Positions 23,963-35,858 of a stretch of DNA of 64,000 bases are shown piece after piece (the stretch's first letter is position 1; each line of letters starts with the position of its first letter). Below the pieces are notes generated by a model, which was not told the DNA's origin, made no database searches, and worked only from the letters and a program-made list of their open reading frames with translations. The DNA is from Pisolithus tinctorius. Lineage: Eukaryota; Basidiomycota; Agaricomycetes; Boletales; Pisolithaceae. The translations under genes and the position numbers were made by a program. The stretch lies in contig JANFAH010000047.1 of the NCBI GenBank assembly GCA_024663395.1, positions 124,001 to 188,000 of the forward strand, in the 5' to 3' direction.

Positions 23963-25814
23963 TGTCACACACCAAAGGTGTTGTGGACATGGTTACAGCT
24001 GACTCTGCCTAACTCGTTGACGAGTTGTGCACAATGCCCAAGCATGCAGATGAAGACTAAAGGCCTCATGCATAGAAAGACTGTCGGATGTTAACAGTCA
24101 TCCTTTGCACAAGAACAAGTCGTCAGTGCTAAAGAGAAAAGAGGAAGCAAGTTAAGCGCATGTTAAAGGTTTTTAGCGCCCATGTACAGCATTCTGGTTT
24201 TCATCGTATCTCCACCATTTCCAAAGATATCGACTCTGTTCCCACACTCGCTTGAAGTGCTCAGCCCCACGATTCTTCCTTCCAAATTTGGAGAGGATCC
24301 TCACACCCTGCACATTTCTACAGCACTCCATCCATCAGATGCTCATTTCACTAAGTCCATCAATCATGGCCACCTCTTCATCAATCATCTCGCTTGTCTC
24401 ATTTGCCAGAGACAGTGGCTACGTATATCTGCCAGGCATTCCCACCAGCTTCTGTCCTGAAGCCCCCTGGTTCATCCCGTCATTGTCAGCCCCATCTTGT
24501 CCCATGCAGCTTGGTCAGTGTGTTCTCCTTGTCAGTATGACTTCCAGAAGGACGTTCTTTGGTCATCTCAGGTCTGTCACTCGGTTAGAAAGGTCTTATG
24601 TGGTCGTTTCAGTCTCCCCAGTTGATGAAGCATATGGATTGTTCCTCCCTGCTCCCTGCACCATCTTTATTCCAGTCTCGTCCATCATTCTTCCTGCATT
24701 GCGACAGCTGCAGTATAATCTACTGTCCTCCAGCCTCCCTGATCGCATTCATGACAAGTATGATATGCATCTTGCCTTCTTACTGCAAGATCCAGCAGAA
24801 GACATCCCCCCTTCTCCTCCTCCTCCATCAGAGCCCCGTTCATGAAGTTTTTGTTAACTTTGCTGAGAGGATGGAAGGGTGGGAGATGCAATCACATATG
24901 CTCTCATTGCCCCACAGACCCCCAATGCCCTAGCCCCCTTTGACACCTGACTCATGCCCTTCAATTCTGGAATTAATACTTCCCTATCTGGAAACACCGT
25001 CCATCTGTCATGCTGTCTTTGGATCTAGAGATGTCTCTGCTGAGATCTAACTTGCATCGCCACCCCCTAATGTGATATCAGTGCGCTTACTCAGTTTCTG
25101 ATTCTATTTGACTCATTTTGTGATATTTTGACTATCCTTGACTTGTTCATTGCCAATACTTACCAATCTTCTTTGCTTGCTTACTTTTCATTTCTTGCTT
25201 ACTCATCATGATTACTCAGTCCTTACTCATTACTTACCAAGTGTTTGTGCCTTGTTTGTCACAAGCTGTGCCCCCCCCCCACAGTATATAAACCCCCATG
25301 TACTTAGCTACCAGGAAGAAAATCAGAAGAAGTCACTCAGCAGTCAGTTCAGTGCCTATCTCGTCATTGACAGTTGAGGCTCATTTGGGAGAGTCTATCT
25401 GTCTTCATTCGTATCATTGGTAGTTGAGGCTCCATCAAGGGTCTATCTACCTTCATTCATTCATCTGAAGTATCATCTGTGCTCTGTCAGCACACCTGCT
25501 TAGTCATCCATCCACTCCTGTGTAACTCATCATCGACTTGTGCCAGGAGCACATCCAAAAGATCATCACACCAGAGTACTTTCGGCTGAATACCTTCACT
25601 CTATTCAGCATCCCCCATCTAGTCATCACTTGCTTATCTACTCCTGCATAACTCATTGATGACTTGTGCCAGGAGCACTCTACTTGAAGTCCCTCCCCCC
25701 ACATCAGGTTTCTCTGCCCTCCAGGTTCCATGGAGGTAAACCACCACTCGCTTGTATTTGTCTTTGGTGTTGGATTTGTTTGGTTTACACCAGCTTTCCA
25801 CACTTTGACTCACA
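23963..25814 (+). mobile_element. Solo LTR A of the 1.85-kb LTR family
   Basis: Runs from TGTCACACACCAAAGG to TTTGACTCACA. It contains a 159-codon frame (24366-24845), a TATATAA box at 25286 and a short leader. Flanks are CTGG on the left and CCGG on the right, a 4-bp target duplication if one CpG has become TpG. It retains more CpG than the surrounding island, hence is younger. No internal element sequence is present. Confidence 0.9.
24366..24845 (+). CDS. LTR-encoded 159-residue protein, copy A
   Basis: The ATG at 24366 opens 159 codons without a stop, upstream of the LTR's TATA box, hence in U3. Visible blocks: LVSFARDSGYVYLPGIPTSF, SMTSRRTFFGHLRS, ERSYVVVSVSPV, FLPAPCTIFIP and SLPDRIHDKYDMHLAFLLQD, ending in a Pro-rich acidic tail. 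No family is recognised, and no signal peptide or membrane segment is clear. The same frame and length occur in the four other LTR copies (one with a 1-nt indel, two with one TGA). Confidence 0.6.
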   Translation: MATSSSIISLVSFARDSGYVYLPGIPTSFCPEAPWFIPSLSAPSCPMQLGQCVLLVSMTSRRTFFGHLRSVTRLERSYVVVSVSPVDEAYGLFLPAPCTIFIPVSSIILPALRQLQYNLLSSSLPDRIHDKYDMHLAFLLQDPAEDIPPSPPPPSEPRS

Positions 25815-26254
25815 CCGGCACCTGCCAGCATGTCAACACTCATTATAATTTCATATTTATCATTACAACACTACCTTCCACTCTACCAATGTCGACTCAG
25901 GTCAATGTAACAACATTTTTCTTGTTCTCATTCTTTCACTCTCATCACAATTCCAATTTTTTTAAAAAAAAACACAAGTGTGCATGGTGTTGACTACAGT
26001 GTACTTAACCACATGGATATAGGTCATAGTACCCAAACTTGAGGCTAATATAAGAGGACAAAATGATGATGTGGTGATTCCAAGTAGGTGCAGGGTATCT
26101 ATCAGGGAATAAGGAGTTCATAGCATGTAGGACTTGAGGAATCTGACATGTTTGATTGGTGTTGAGTCAGTGAGCTGCAATAACTTAAAGCAGCAGTGAC
26201 CACATACCTGCACTGCCAAAACCTCACTGCAGGTCAGACAAATAGCAATCCCGG
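25815..26254. other. Spacer between solo LTRs A and B
   Basis: CpG-poor unique sequence with a poly-A run near 25965. No gene or repeat recognised. Confidence 0.4.
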
Positions 26255-28110
26255 TGTCACACACCAAAGGTGTTGTGGACATGGTTACAGCTGACTCTGC
26301 CTAACTCGTTGACGAGTTGCGCACAATGCCCGTGCATGCAGATGAAGACTAAAGGCCTCATGCATAGAAAGACTGTTGGACGTGAACAGTCATCCTTCGC
26401 ACAAGATCGAGTCATCAGTGCTAAAGAGAAAAGAGGAAGCGAGTTAAGCGCGCATTAAAAGTTTTTAGTGCCCATGTACGGCATTCCGGTTTCCGTCATA
26501 TCTCTGCCGTTTCCAAAGATATCGACTCCATTCCCATGCTCGCTTAAAGTGCTCAGCCCCACGATTCTTCCTTCCAAATTTGGAGAGGATCCTCGCACCC
26601 TGCGTGTTTCTACAGCACTCCATCCATCAGACGCTCATTTTGCGAGGTCCATCAATCATGGCCACCTCTTCGTCAGTCATCTCGCTTGTCTCATTTGCCA
26701 GAGACAGTGGCTACGTATATCTGCCAGGCATTCCCACCAGCTTCCGTCCTGAAGCCCCCTGGTTCATCCCGTCATTGTCAGCCCCGTCCTGTCCCATGCA
26801 GCTTGGTCAGCGTGTTCTCCTTGTCAGTATGACTTCCAGAAGGACGTTCTTTGGTCGCCTCAGGTCTGTCACTCGGTTAGAAAGGTCTTATGTGGTCGTT
26901 TCAGTCTCCCCTCTTGATGAAGCATATGGATCGTTCCTCCCTGCTCCCTGCACCGTCTTTATTCCAGTCTCGTCCATCATTCTTCCCGCATTGCGACAGC
27001 TGCAGTATAATCTACTGTCCTCCAGCCTCCCTGATCGCATTCATGACAAGTATGACATGCATCTTGCCTTCCTACTGCAAGATCCAGCAGAAGACGTCCC
27101 TCCTTCTCCTCCTCCTCCATCAGAGCCCCATTCATGAAGTTTTTGTTAACTTCGCTGAGAGGATGGAAGGGTGGGAGACGCGATCGCGTATGCTCTCATT
27201 GCCCCACAGACCCCCAATGCCCTAGCCCCCTTTGACGCCTGACTCATGCCCTTCAATTCTGGAATTAATACTTCCCTATCTGGAAACACCGTCCATCTGT
27301 CATGCCATCTTTGGGTCTAGAGATGTCTCCGCCGAGATCTGACTTGCATCGCCACCCCCTAATGTGATATCAGTGCGCTTACTCAGTTTCTGACTCCATT
27401 TGACTCATTCTGTGATATTTTGACTATCCTTGACTCGTTCATTGCCAATACTTACCAATCCTCTTTGCTTGCTTACTTTTCATTTCTCGCTTACTCATCA
27501 TGATTACTCAGTCCTTACTCATTACTTACCAAGTGTTTGTGCCTTGTTTGTCACAAGCAGTGCTCCCCCCTCAGTATATAAACCCCCATGTACTTAGCTA
27601 CCAAGAATCAATCAGAATCAATCAAGAAGCAGTCCAGCAATCAGTTCAGTGCCTATCTCATCATCGACAGTTGAGGCTCCACGAAGGGGTCTATCTGTCA
27701 TCATTCATATCCTTGGTAGTTGAGGCTCATTCGGAAGAGTCTATCTACCACCATTATCTGAAGCTCCATCCCCACTTAGTCAGCAAGTCTTGCTTAGTCA
27801 TCCTCCCACTCCTGCATAACTCGTCATCGACTTGTGCAAGGAGCACATTTACTTGAAGTCCATTACTTGAAGTGCCTTTCGGCTGAACACCTTCGCTCTG
27901 TTCAGCGTCCCCTTCTCAATCAGCATTCATTCATCCTCTCCTGCGTAACTCGTCGTCGACTTGCGCCAGGAGCACCTCTACTTGAAGTCCCCCCCCACAT
28001 TCAGGTTTCTGCCCTCCAGGTTCCGCGGAGGCACACCACCACTCGCTCTACTTTTGTCTTTTGTGTTGGTTTTGGTTGGTTCCCACTGCCTTTCCACACT
28101 TTGACTCACA
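26255..28110 (+). mobile_element. Solo LTR B of the 1.85-kb LTR family
   Basis: Runs from TGTCACACACCAAAGG to TTTGACTCACA, flanked on both sides by CCGG (26251-26254 and 28111-28114). It is closest to LTR A over the first 1.3 kb. A TATATAA box lies at about 27576. It carries an intact 159-codon frame and many intact CpGs, so it is among the youngest copies here. Confidence 0.92.
26658..27137 (+). CDS. LTR-encoded 159-residue protein, copy B (intact)
   Basis: Same frame and length as copy A, with only scattered substitutions (for example GHLRS to GRLRS, DSGYV kept). The final residues are PPSEPHS. Intact in this copy, including the codon CGA at the RQLQ motif that is TGA in copies C and E. 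Function unknown. Confidence 0.62.
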   Translation: MATSSSVISLVSFARDSGYVYLPGIPTSFRPEAPWFIPSLSAPSCPMQLGQRVLLVSMTSRRTFFGRLRSVTRLERSYVVVSVSPLDEAYGSFLPAPCTVFIPVSSIILPALRQLQYNLLSSSLPDRIHDKYDMHLAFLLQDPAEDVPPSPPPPSEPHS

Positions 28111-28699
28111 CCGGACCAGCACATGGGGGGTTGGTTAGCAACACAACAAGTGTGCACAACGGCTGGGTATAGGAATACTGGGGATGATTGAAGGGAAAGG
28201 AAGTTGGCATCATCATCAGTGTCAGTGGTGATTCCATTTCGTCATTGGGGGCAGCAGGGAACTGTCAACATTTAACAAGGGCCAGTTAATAATAATAACT
28301 TGACAGTGCAACAGTGACAGGTACTTACTGCTGCAATGGTATGGGTGAAACTGCCTGACAAGTTGGCAGTACAGATGATACCCATGATGATGGTCATGGT
28401 AAGGGTGTGGAAGCAAGGAAGTCACCATGTGTATATATTTACAGTCCATTGGATTATATAATAATTCCCATTGGCTGGGTTTCAATACCTTACATTGACA
28501 GACAAATTGGCTCAATACTTAGTACGAACATTATTGTTGTCTAGTTTGCATAATAAAGATGTATGGTAATCTACATGGGGTGTATGACTACAAAAACATA
28601 CTAGTAGATATGTGCCAGTCACCTGGGGAGATGTCCAGCAAGAGACATAGGCACAAACAAGAAAAATCCCAACCCCCATGATGGGGACATACTGTATCA
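28111..28699. other. Sequence between LTR B and the RPB1 remnant
   Basis: CpG-poor. A minus-strand frame of 97 codons (28222-28515) has no recognisable domain. It may be RPB1 3' flank. Confidence 0.4.
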
Positions 28700-30780
28700 G
28701 TGCCCATGGTGAGTTGTACCATTTTGGGCAGGCCTCAAAGGCGACTGTTATGGAGATGTTGGGCTATATGCAGGAGAAACAAGACCTGGTAGGAATAAAC
28801 CACTGTGACCTCACTAATATACAGAAGACACTTACACCGGGCAGGAGCTGTGAAAGAATCAGCAGTCAATACTGGTGGAACTGAGGTCAATGTCATCAAT
28901 AACTCACAGGCTGGAAAATAACTTGGAGAAGTTGGAATATTTGGGCGAGGAGGGTGACACCAGTGATGTGGGTAAGTATTTTGGAGACAAGGGTGACATT
29001 TGTGCAGGAGCTGCAGAGCTGTGAGTGACATAACTACAGATATGACTGAGTTAAATTACTTACAAGCCAGGGGAAGGAGGCAATGAGAAAAGGAATGATC
29101 AGTAGAGTGAGTAGGAAAAAAATAAAAGGTCACACTAGGTGAATCTGGCATGAAGTTAGTGACCCATTCACTAACAGATAAACATGACTTACATCTTGGA
29201 GACAAAGGATGGGCCAGTTGGTGAGTACCATGGAGATATGGGACTGAAGGAAGGCAGTTGCAGACTGTACCGTGGACTGGTTGGTGAATAACAGGGAGAC
29301 GTGAGATTGAGAGCAGGTGACATCAGGAAGTATGTTGGTGATGTAGCCCCTTGGCTTCTGTCGTAGAATGGGGATGTCACATGTACCAATGTATCAGATG
29401 GTGAGGTCGTTCCACCATATGGAGATTGAGGGACATAAGGCAATGTAGGTGAGTATGCATTGGGAGAGCTCAGACTATTCCCAGGGGGGCCGGTGGGTGA
29501 CATATCTCCTGCACCCAAAGGACTCTTCCCATATCCAAGGAACGAAAAGTTGGCAGGATCTTCTCCGCTATTGATGGCAAGGGGTGAGAGGGCCACCGAC
29601 TCACTCTTGAAGTTACTCTCTGACCATGCAGGGGAGTTTGTGTCATACAGCATCATTGCTACTTGGCTTGGTGTCATACTGCAGTTCATGTGAGCAGTAA
29701 GAATATTTTGCACTGGCAGACGATGATTGATGATGGCATCTTTAAATATGTTGATATCCAGTGTGATGTTGAAGGCACCTGTACCCATAGGCACAAGCTG
29801 GCTGAACATAACCTTTTTTGTGATACTGTGACAATCATTATTTTCACCAATGGCAGCAGCTTCCATCAGAATCTCCACCATTTCCTCAAATGAGCAATGC
29901 ATCAGGGCACCAGTATCAGGATAGTTAATACTGTGACAGGTGATTGCCATGAGCATTCTGTGATGGGTCAGGAGGTCACAGGGCAATGCCAGGTGGTGGT
30001 AACTGACATATGAACTGTCAAATTCAAAGGCTCCTCGCAGTTCCTTCATGATTGTTGCACACATGGCTTCAACCCTAAGTGTGGCAAAGCTCTCAATGCA
30101 GTTGTTCAAGTACATGGGATTAAAGCCAACACCTGGAACACACATCGCCACCTTCAAGTTGGCACTGTCAGTCTCCAAAGCCCACTCCTTCCTCGTCTTG
30201 ATGCTCACCTCATCATTGGCATACATCTTGTCATGCTCCAACAAGAATACTTGGTGAACACCAGGTACGCTCCAGGTAGTGAAGAGATGCATCTCGAAGT
30301 TCTCAGTGATGCGGCTGGCAACATATGCCATGGTAATTAGTTTCTGACCAACCATTCTAGCATGATCAAGCACCAATCGAAGGAGCCATGGTGACTGAAG
30401 GTGGAGCTTCGACTCAATTTCCTTGTCTGGGATGGCGAAGAAGGATTCAACAAACATGCAGTGGAGTCTTCTTTGATAATAGTGGATGTAGGGTGGGGGT
30501 CATACTGGGTCTCGACTGTGGCAGTGATGGTCTGAAGCAATGTGCAAGCAAGCTCTTGCTACACGTTCTTCACCAACATCCTGTCCTGGGCGATATCCCA
30601 CTCCAAGTACACAGAAAGCGAGGGTGTTTTGATATTGGTGGGATACACCAGCATAGTGGAAGGTGTTAAGAGTCATCTGAGTAGCTGGTTCACCAATAGA
30701 TTGTGTGGCAGGAGTTCCATACATCTCCCCAGGGTTCACAAGAGATTGGTTGAACTTCACCTTGATCTTACACAATGATC
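28700..30780 (-). pseudogene. RNA polymerase II largest subunit (RPB1) C-terminal fragment
   Basis: The minus strand starts with [11 protein letters not shown] and [24 protein letters not shown] text ([20 protein letters not shown], about 30690), a signature of RPB1. It continues through [33 protein letters not shown], the clamp/jaw region to GALMHCSFEEMVEILMEAAA, and a degenerate C-terminal heptad tail (YSPTSPRYS and others, 29189-29400). Heptad-like PTSPSYFPA near 28950, beyond a GTAAGT donor, suggests a further exon. RPB1 is the catalytic subunit of mRNA transcription; its tail is phosphorylated to recruit RNA-processing factors. Decay: a deletion plus frameshift after FHYAGVS, a TAG before QELA, an in-frame deletion between FTTWS and VPGVHQ, and several conserved Arg positions now His or Cys. 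A 422-codon frame (29189-30457) nevertheless remains open. The fragment lies exactly between two solo LTRs. Confidence 0.88.
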
Positions 30781-30859
30781 TCTGTAGTACATCGTGGAGT
30801 TTGTGATCATGGGGAATGGGGCAGGCACATTGTGGGTGGTCCTCATATTTAGTAAGTGG

Positions 30860-32704
30860 TGTGAGTCAAAGTGTGGAAAGGTGGTGAAAGCCAACCAAAA
30901 CCAACACAAAAGACAAATGATGTGCGAGTGGTGGTGTGCCTCCATGGAACCTGGACCGCAGAAAAATCTAAGAGGGGGAAATTTCAATGGCAGGTGCTCC
31001 TAGCGCAAGTCGACAACGAGTTATGCAGGAGAAGACAAGCAAGTGATGATTGGATGGGGGATGCTGAACAGAGTGAAGGTGTTCAGCCGAAAGGACTTGG
31101 GATGATGGACTTTGATAAGATGTGCTCCTGGCACAAGTCAATGACAAGTTATGCAGGAGTTGGATGGATGACTAAGCAAGAGTGCTGACTAAGTGTGGAT
31201 AAGACTGCAGATGATGGATGGTGGTAGATAGACTCTTCTGAATGAGCCTCAACTACCAATGATATGAATGATGACAGATAGACCCCTTCATGGAGCCTCA
31301 ACTGTTGATGAGATATGCACTGAACTGACTTCTGGACTGATTCTGATTTTTTTTTTGATTGCTTAGTACATGGGGGTTTATATACTGTGGGGGGAGCATA
31401 GCTTGTGACAAACAAGGCACAAATGCTTGGTAAGTAATAAGTAAGGACTGAATAATCATGATGAGTAAGTGAGAAATGAAAAGTAAGCAAGCAAAGAGGA
31501 TTGGTAAGTATTGGCAATGAACGAGTCAAGGATAGTCAAAACATCACAGAATGAGTCAAATAGAGTCAGAAACCAAGTAAGCGCACTGATATCACATCAG
31601 GGGGTGGTGATGCAAGTCAGATCTCGGCAGAGACATCTCCTGATCCAAAGATGGCATGACAGATGGACAGTGTTTCCAAACAGGGAAGTATTAATTCCAG
31701 AATTGAAGGGCATGAGTCAGGTGTCAAAGGGGGCTAGGGTGTTGGGGGTCTGTGGGGCAATGGGAGCATACGTGATTGTGTCTCCCACCCTTCCTTCCTC
31801 TCAGCGAAGTTAACAAAAACTTCATGAATGGGGCTCTGATGGAGGAGGAGGAGAAGGGGGGATGTCTTCTGCTGGATCTTGCAGTAAGAAGGCAAGATGC
31901 ATGTCATACTCGTCATGGATGTGATCAGGGAGGCTGGAGAACAGTAGATTATACTGCAGCTGTCACAATGCAGGAAGAATGATGGACAAGACTGGAACAA
32001 AGATGGTGCAGGGAGCAGGGAGGAATGATCTATATGCTTCATGAAGAGGGGAGACTGAAACAACCACATAAGACCTTTCTGACTGAGTGACAGACCTGAG
32101 GTGACCAAAAAACGTCCTTCTGGAAGTCATACTGACAAGGAGAACATGCTGACCAAGCTGCATGGGATGAGATGGGGCTGACAATGATGGGATGAACCAG
32201 GGGGCTTCAGGATGGAAGCTGGTGGGAACACCTGGCAGATATATGTAGCCATTGCCTCTGGCAAATGAGACAAGCGAGATGATCGATGAAGAGGCAGCCA
32301 TGATTGATGGACTTAGCAAAATGAGTGTCTGATGGATGGAGTGCTGTAGAAATGTGTAGGGTGCGAGGATCCTCTCCAAATTTGGAAGGAAGAATCGTGG
32401 GGCCGAGCACTTTAAGCGAGTGTGACAACCGAGTTGATATCTTTGGAAATGGCAGAGATATGACAAAAACTGGAATGCTGTACATGGGCGCTAAAAACCT
32501 TTAATGCGCACTTACCTCGCTTCCTCTTTTCTCTTTAGCACTGATGACTCATTCTTGTGTGAAGGATGACTGCTCACATCCAGCAGTCTTTCTTTGCATG
32601 AGGCCTTTAGTCTTCATCTGCATGCACAGGCACTGTGCACAACTCGTTGACAAGTTAGGCAGAGTCAGCTGTAACCATGTCCACAACACCTTTGGTGTGT
32701 GACA
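30860..32704 (-). mobile_element. Solo LTR C of the 1.85-kb LTR family
   Basis: Reverse-oriented copy; on the plus strand it begins TGTGAGTCAAAG and ends GGTGTGTGACA. GTGG flanks both ends (30856-30859 and 32705-32708), a 4-bp target duplication. TATA box near 31380 on the minus strand. More CpGs are lost than in A or B. Confidence 0.9.
31822..32301 (-). pseudogene. LTR-encoded 159-residue frame, copy C, one TGA
   Basis: ATG at 32301 (minus strand) to stop 31822-31824 gives the same 480-nt length as copies A, B and E. A single TGA at 31963-31965 replaces the CGA (Arg of RQLQ) of copies A, B and D. All other codons stay open. Confidence 0.6.
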
Positions 32705-32962
32705 GTGGGGAGGGCGAAAGAGATGAAACGAATGCTGGAGTAGGAAGATAGGGGGAAGTACATGACTGAGAAGACTGAGTACCAGCATTATACAGTAGCC
32801 AGAAAACCAGAGAGTGGGAAGATGAGGGGGTCCCCCCTTGGGTGAAAGCATGTATAGTGGGACTGTGGAACGAATCATGTGCAGTGCAGAAAGTTGCAGA
32901 GAGTCAGCTGGGTACAGAAAGCAAGTAAGGAAAGGAAAGGAGATTGTGGAGAGTACAACTGC

Positions 32963-34775
32963 TGTGAGTCAAAGTGAGGTTCAGTGGTGGAAACCAACCA
33001 AAACCAACACAAAAGACAAAAAGAGCAAGTGGTGGCGTGCCTATGTGGTACCTAGATGGTAGAACCTTTGATTTGGGAGGGTTTTTGCAAACTACAACAC
33101 TCAAAGATGAGTGCTGAGGGTTGGGGGTGCTCCTGATGAAGAGGGAGCAAGAATGTGATAGATTGTGATGGGGTAGGCTGCTGTCAGCCTACAGAAGGAT
33201 GGATGATGACTTAATCCAATGTCCTAGGCTGTGTTGAGCTCAGGAAGGGCTTGGAGTGAAGTATATTGATGATAGACAATGATAAGCAAAGTAGACAATA
33301 GCTAGACCCTTAATAAAGTCTCAACTATTGAAGCTAATGAATGATTTACTGAGAGATGGTAAAATGCGAGCAAGAGGGGCTCTCTGACATCTTCTTCTTC
33401 AGCTATCTAAGTACAGTGATTTATATACAGTACAGGGTGTTGCCTATGGAAAACAAGGTGCAAACACTTGGTAAGTGATTGGTAACTGATGAGTAAGGAA
33501 TGTAAGCAATGGGTAATCATCTTAGAAAGCATTGGTAAGCATTAGTAAGGATAAGTAAGCCAAAAAGTGAAGAATCAGTAAGCAAGGTCAAAAGACTGGT
33601 AAGTATTGGCAATAGGTGAGTCAAAGACAGTCAGAATGTCAAAGTATGAGTCAAGTAATGTCAGGAACTGGGAAAGTGCACTGGAATTGCATTAGGGGGA
33701 GGCTGTGCATGTCACATCTTGAAGAGATCTCCTTTGGGCCAAAGTGGGATGACAGAGAGGCAGTGCTGATCTGATGCTGATATAGTACATCCAAAAGTGG
33801 ACAGGGTGAGTCAGATGTCAACAGGGGTCAAGCTTTGGGGGTCTGTGGGGTGACGGGAGCATAGGGGATCGCAACTTTCCCCCCCAAACCATCCTCTCAG
33901 TGAAGCAAATAGATACTTCATGAATGAGGCTCTGTTGGAAGAGAGGATGAAGGGGGAGCATCTTCTGCTGTATCTTGCAACAAGGAGGCAAGATGTGCAT
34001 CATACTCATCATGGATGCGATCAGGGAGAGTGGAGAACAGTAGATTATACTGTAGCTGTCGAAATTTTGGGAGAATGATGGACAAGACTGGTATGAAGAT
34101 GTTGCAGGGAGCAGGGAGGAAGGATCCATATGCTTCTTGGACTGGAGAGACTGAAATGACCACATAAGACCTTTCCAAACAAATGACAGACCTGAGGTGA
34201 TCAAAGAATGTCCTCCTAGAGGTCTTACTGACAAAAAGTAACATGCTGTCCAAGCTGGATGGGCTGGGAGGGGGCAGATGAGGATGGGATGTACCAGGAC
34301 ACTTCAGGACAGAAGCTGGTAGGAACTCCTGGTAGATATATGTAGCCATGGTCCCTAGCAAAGGGGACAAGTGAAATGATTGATGTGGAGGTGGCCATAT
34401 CAGAAGAACTAGTGAAATGAGCATCTTTTGGAGGGAGTGCTGTAGAAACATGTGGAGTGTGCAGATCCTCTCCAATTTTGGAAGGTAGGATTGTGTGGCT
34501 GAGCACTACAAGCGAGTGTGGGAATGGTTTCAGTATCTGCAGAAATGGTGGAGATATGTTGAAAACCAGAATGCCATACACAGGCGCTTAAGAATTTTAA
34601 CCAGTGCTTAACTTGCTTTCTCCTTTTCTTTTCCTTGGCATTGATGACTTGTTCTTGTGTGAGGGATGACTGCTGGCATTTCTGGCTGTCCTTCCTTGCA
34701 TGAGGGCTATGGTCTTCATCTCCATTTATCAGCTATATCCATGTCCACCTCACCACACACCTTTGGTGTGTGACA
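32963..34775 (-). mobile_element. Diverged LTR D of the 1.85-kb LTR family
   Basis: Reverse-oriented; plus-strand ends TGTGAGTCAAAG (32963) and GGTGTGTGACA (34775). Many substitutions and indels separate it from A-C, and CpGs are nearly gone. No target duplication is evident (CTGC versus CCAC). A TATA-like TTTATATACAG is present at about 33421. Confidence 0.85.
33918..34398 (-). pseudogene. LTR-encoded 159-residue frame, copy D, one 1-nt indel
   Basis: From ATG 34398 down to stop 33918-33920 is 481 nt, one more than in the other copies: a single 1-nt insertion after LGQHV shifts the frame. On both sides of it the protein is well kept (FARDHGYIYLPGVPTSF; SKTSRRTFFDHLRSVICLER; SLLQDTAED). I judge about 70-75% amino-acid identity to copy A by eye. 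Confidence 0.6.
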
Positions 34776-35858
34776 CCACACCCACAACAATCCAGGTGAC
34801 AACAAAAAATGAAGAGACAGGGGGAATGTGAAGGCAGGCAGTCATAAAGTCAGATCTGGATACTGAATATTGACACAACACAGGTGTATTTCATTTTTGA
34901 CATAAGTTTGGTGGTGAGCATACCTAGCATGTAACGAGGAAGTGGAGAGGAAGGAGCCTCGAGATCATCAGCATACAGCAGCAGAGAATTCTGGTACATA
35001 TGGCATGGTGTCACTCTGTGCATGGGTGTGGTGAATATCATATGGTGACAACTGTATATTGATGGGACAGAGCTCATCAATCTCAAGGAGTCTTGGAGGT
35101 CCAATGGTCCAACATCAGACATGAAAGGTGAGCCTGAGGCAATTTTGTAAGTGGGAGTTTTCAATTTCTAGCAGCAAAGATGGTGCATCAAGTACTTACG
35201 AGGGGTTTTCCAATCATCCAAACCTGGAAACAGCTGTGTTGGAAGACAAAAACCCTTGATGCTGATGCAGCTTGAGAAAAATTTGATGGGGGAGGAGGAA
35301 ACCATATGGACCTCAATGTCAGGCCAGGGGAGGATGGTAGTGCTACACCAGTGCATGTTGCGTGAAGTGAAGGGTAAGACACAGTCCTTGTGTGGCAAAA
35401 GTGTTGGGTGGCATCACATTGGTAGAAGATCTTGATAGGGGAGGAGGAACATGGGCACTGACAAGGCATGCTAAACACACTTAAAGTAATTCAATGTTAT
35501 CGCTTAGTGACATGTCCATGCTCAACTACAGAATCAATTGTATGCACAACAATCTGTATAATACATGACCATAGACTATTTTAAAGTAACACAGCAGTGT
35601 AATACTATGCTGGAGACCACATGCAACAAGCAAAATAGCATCTAAGATAATAACAACAGAGCAACTGCTATGAAAAGATCGTAAGTGTTGACATTATTTC
35701 TTGGTCTTCAAGACCTTTCCAGCACAGGTAGTATTACACATGGTGCGCTTCAGGGGTTCAGGCAGGTCAACAATTGTTTTGTCCTCGGCAGCATGTGAGG
35801 ATTCTTGTCGTTGGGCAGGTACAGGGGTGATCTTTCTGTGAGAAGTAGGTGCTGTAGT
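34776..35858. other. CpG-free sequence, no gene recognised
   Basis: Minus-strand frames at 34850-35164 and 35168-35478 are Ser/Pro-rich without motifs. They might be 3' parts of the following orphan gene, but nothing supports that firmly. Confidence 0.35.

Noticed and set aside
32705..32962. LTRs C and D as the two LTRs of one element
   Set aside because: They are in tandem with only 258 bp between them, are strongly diverged, and C alone has its own 4-bp target duplication.
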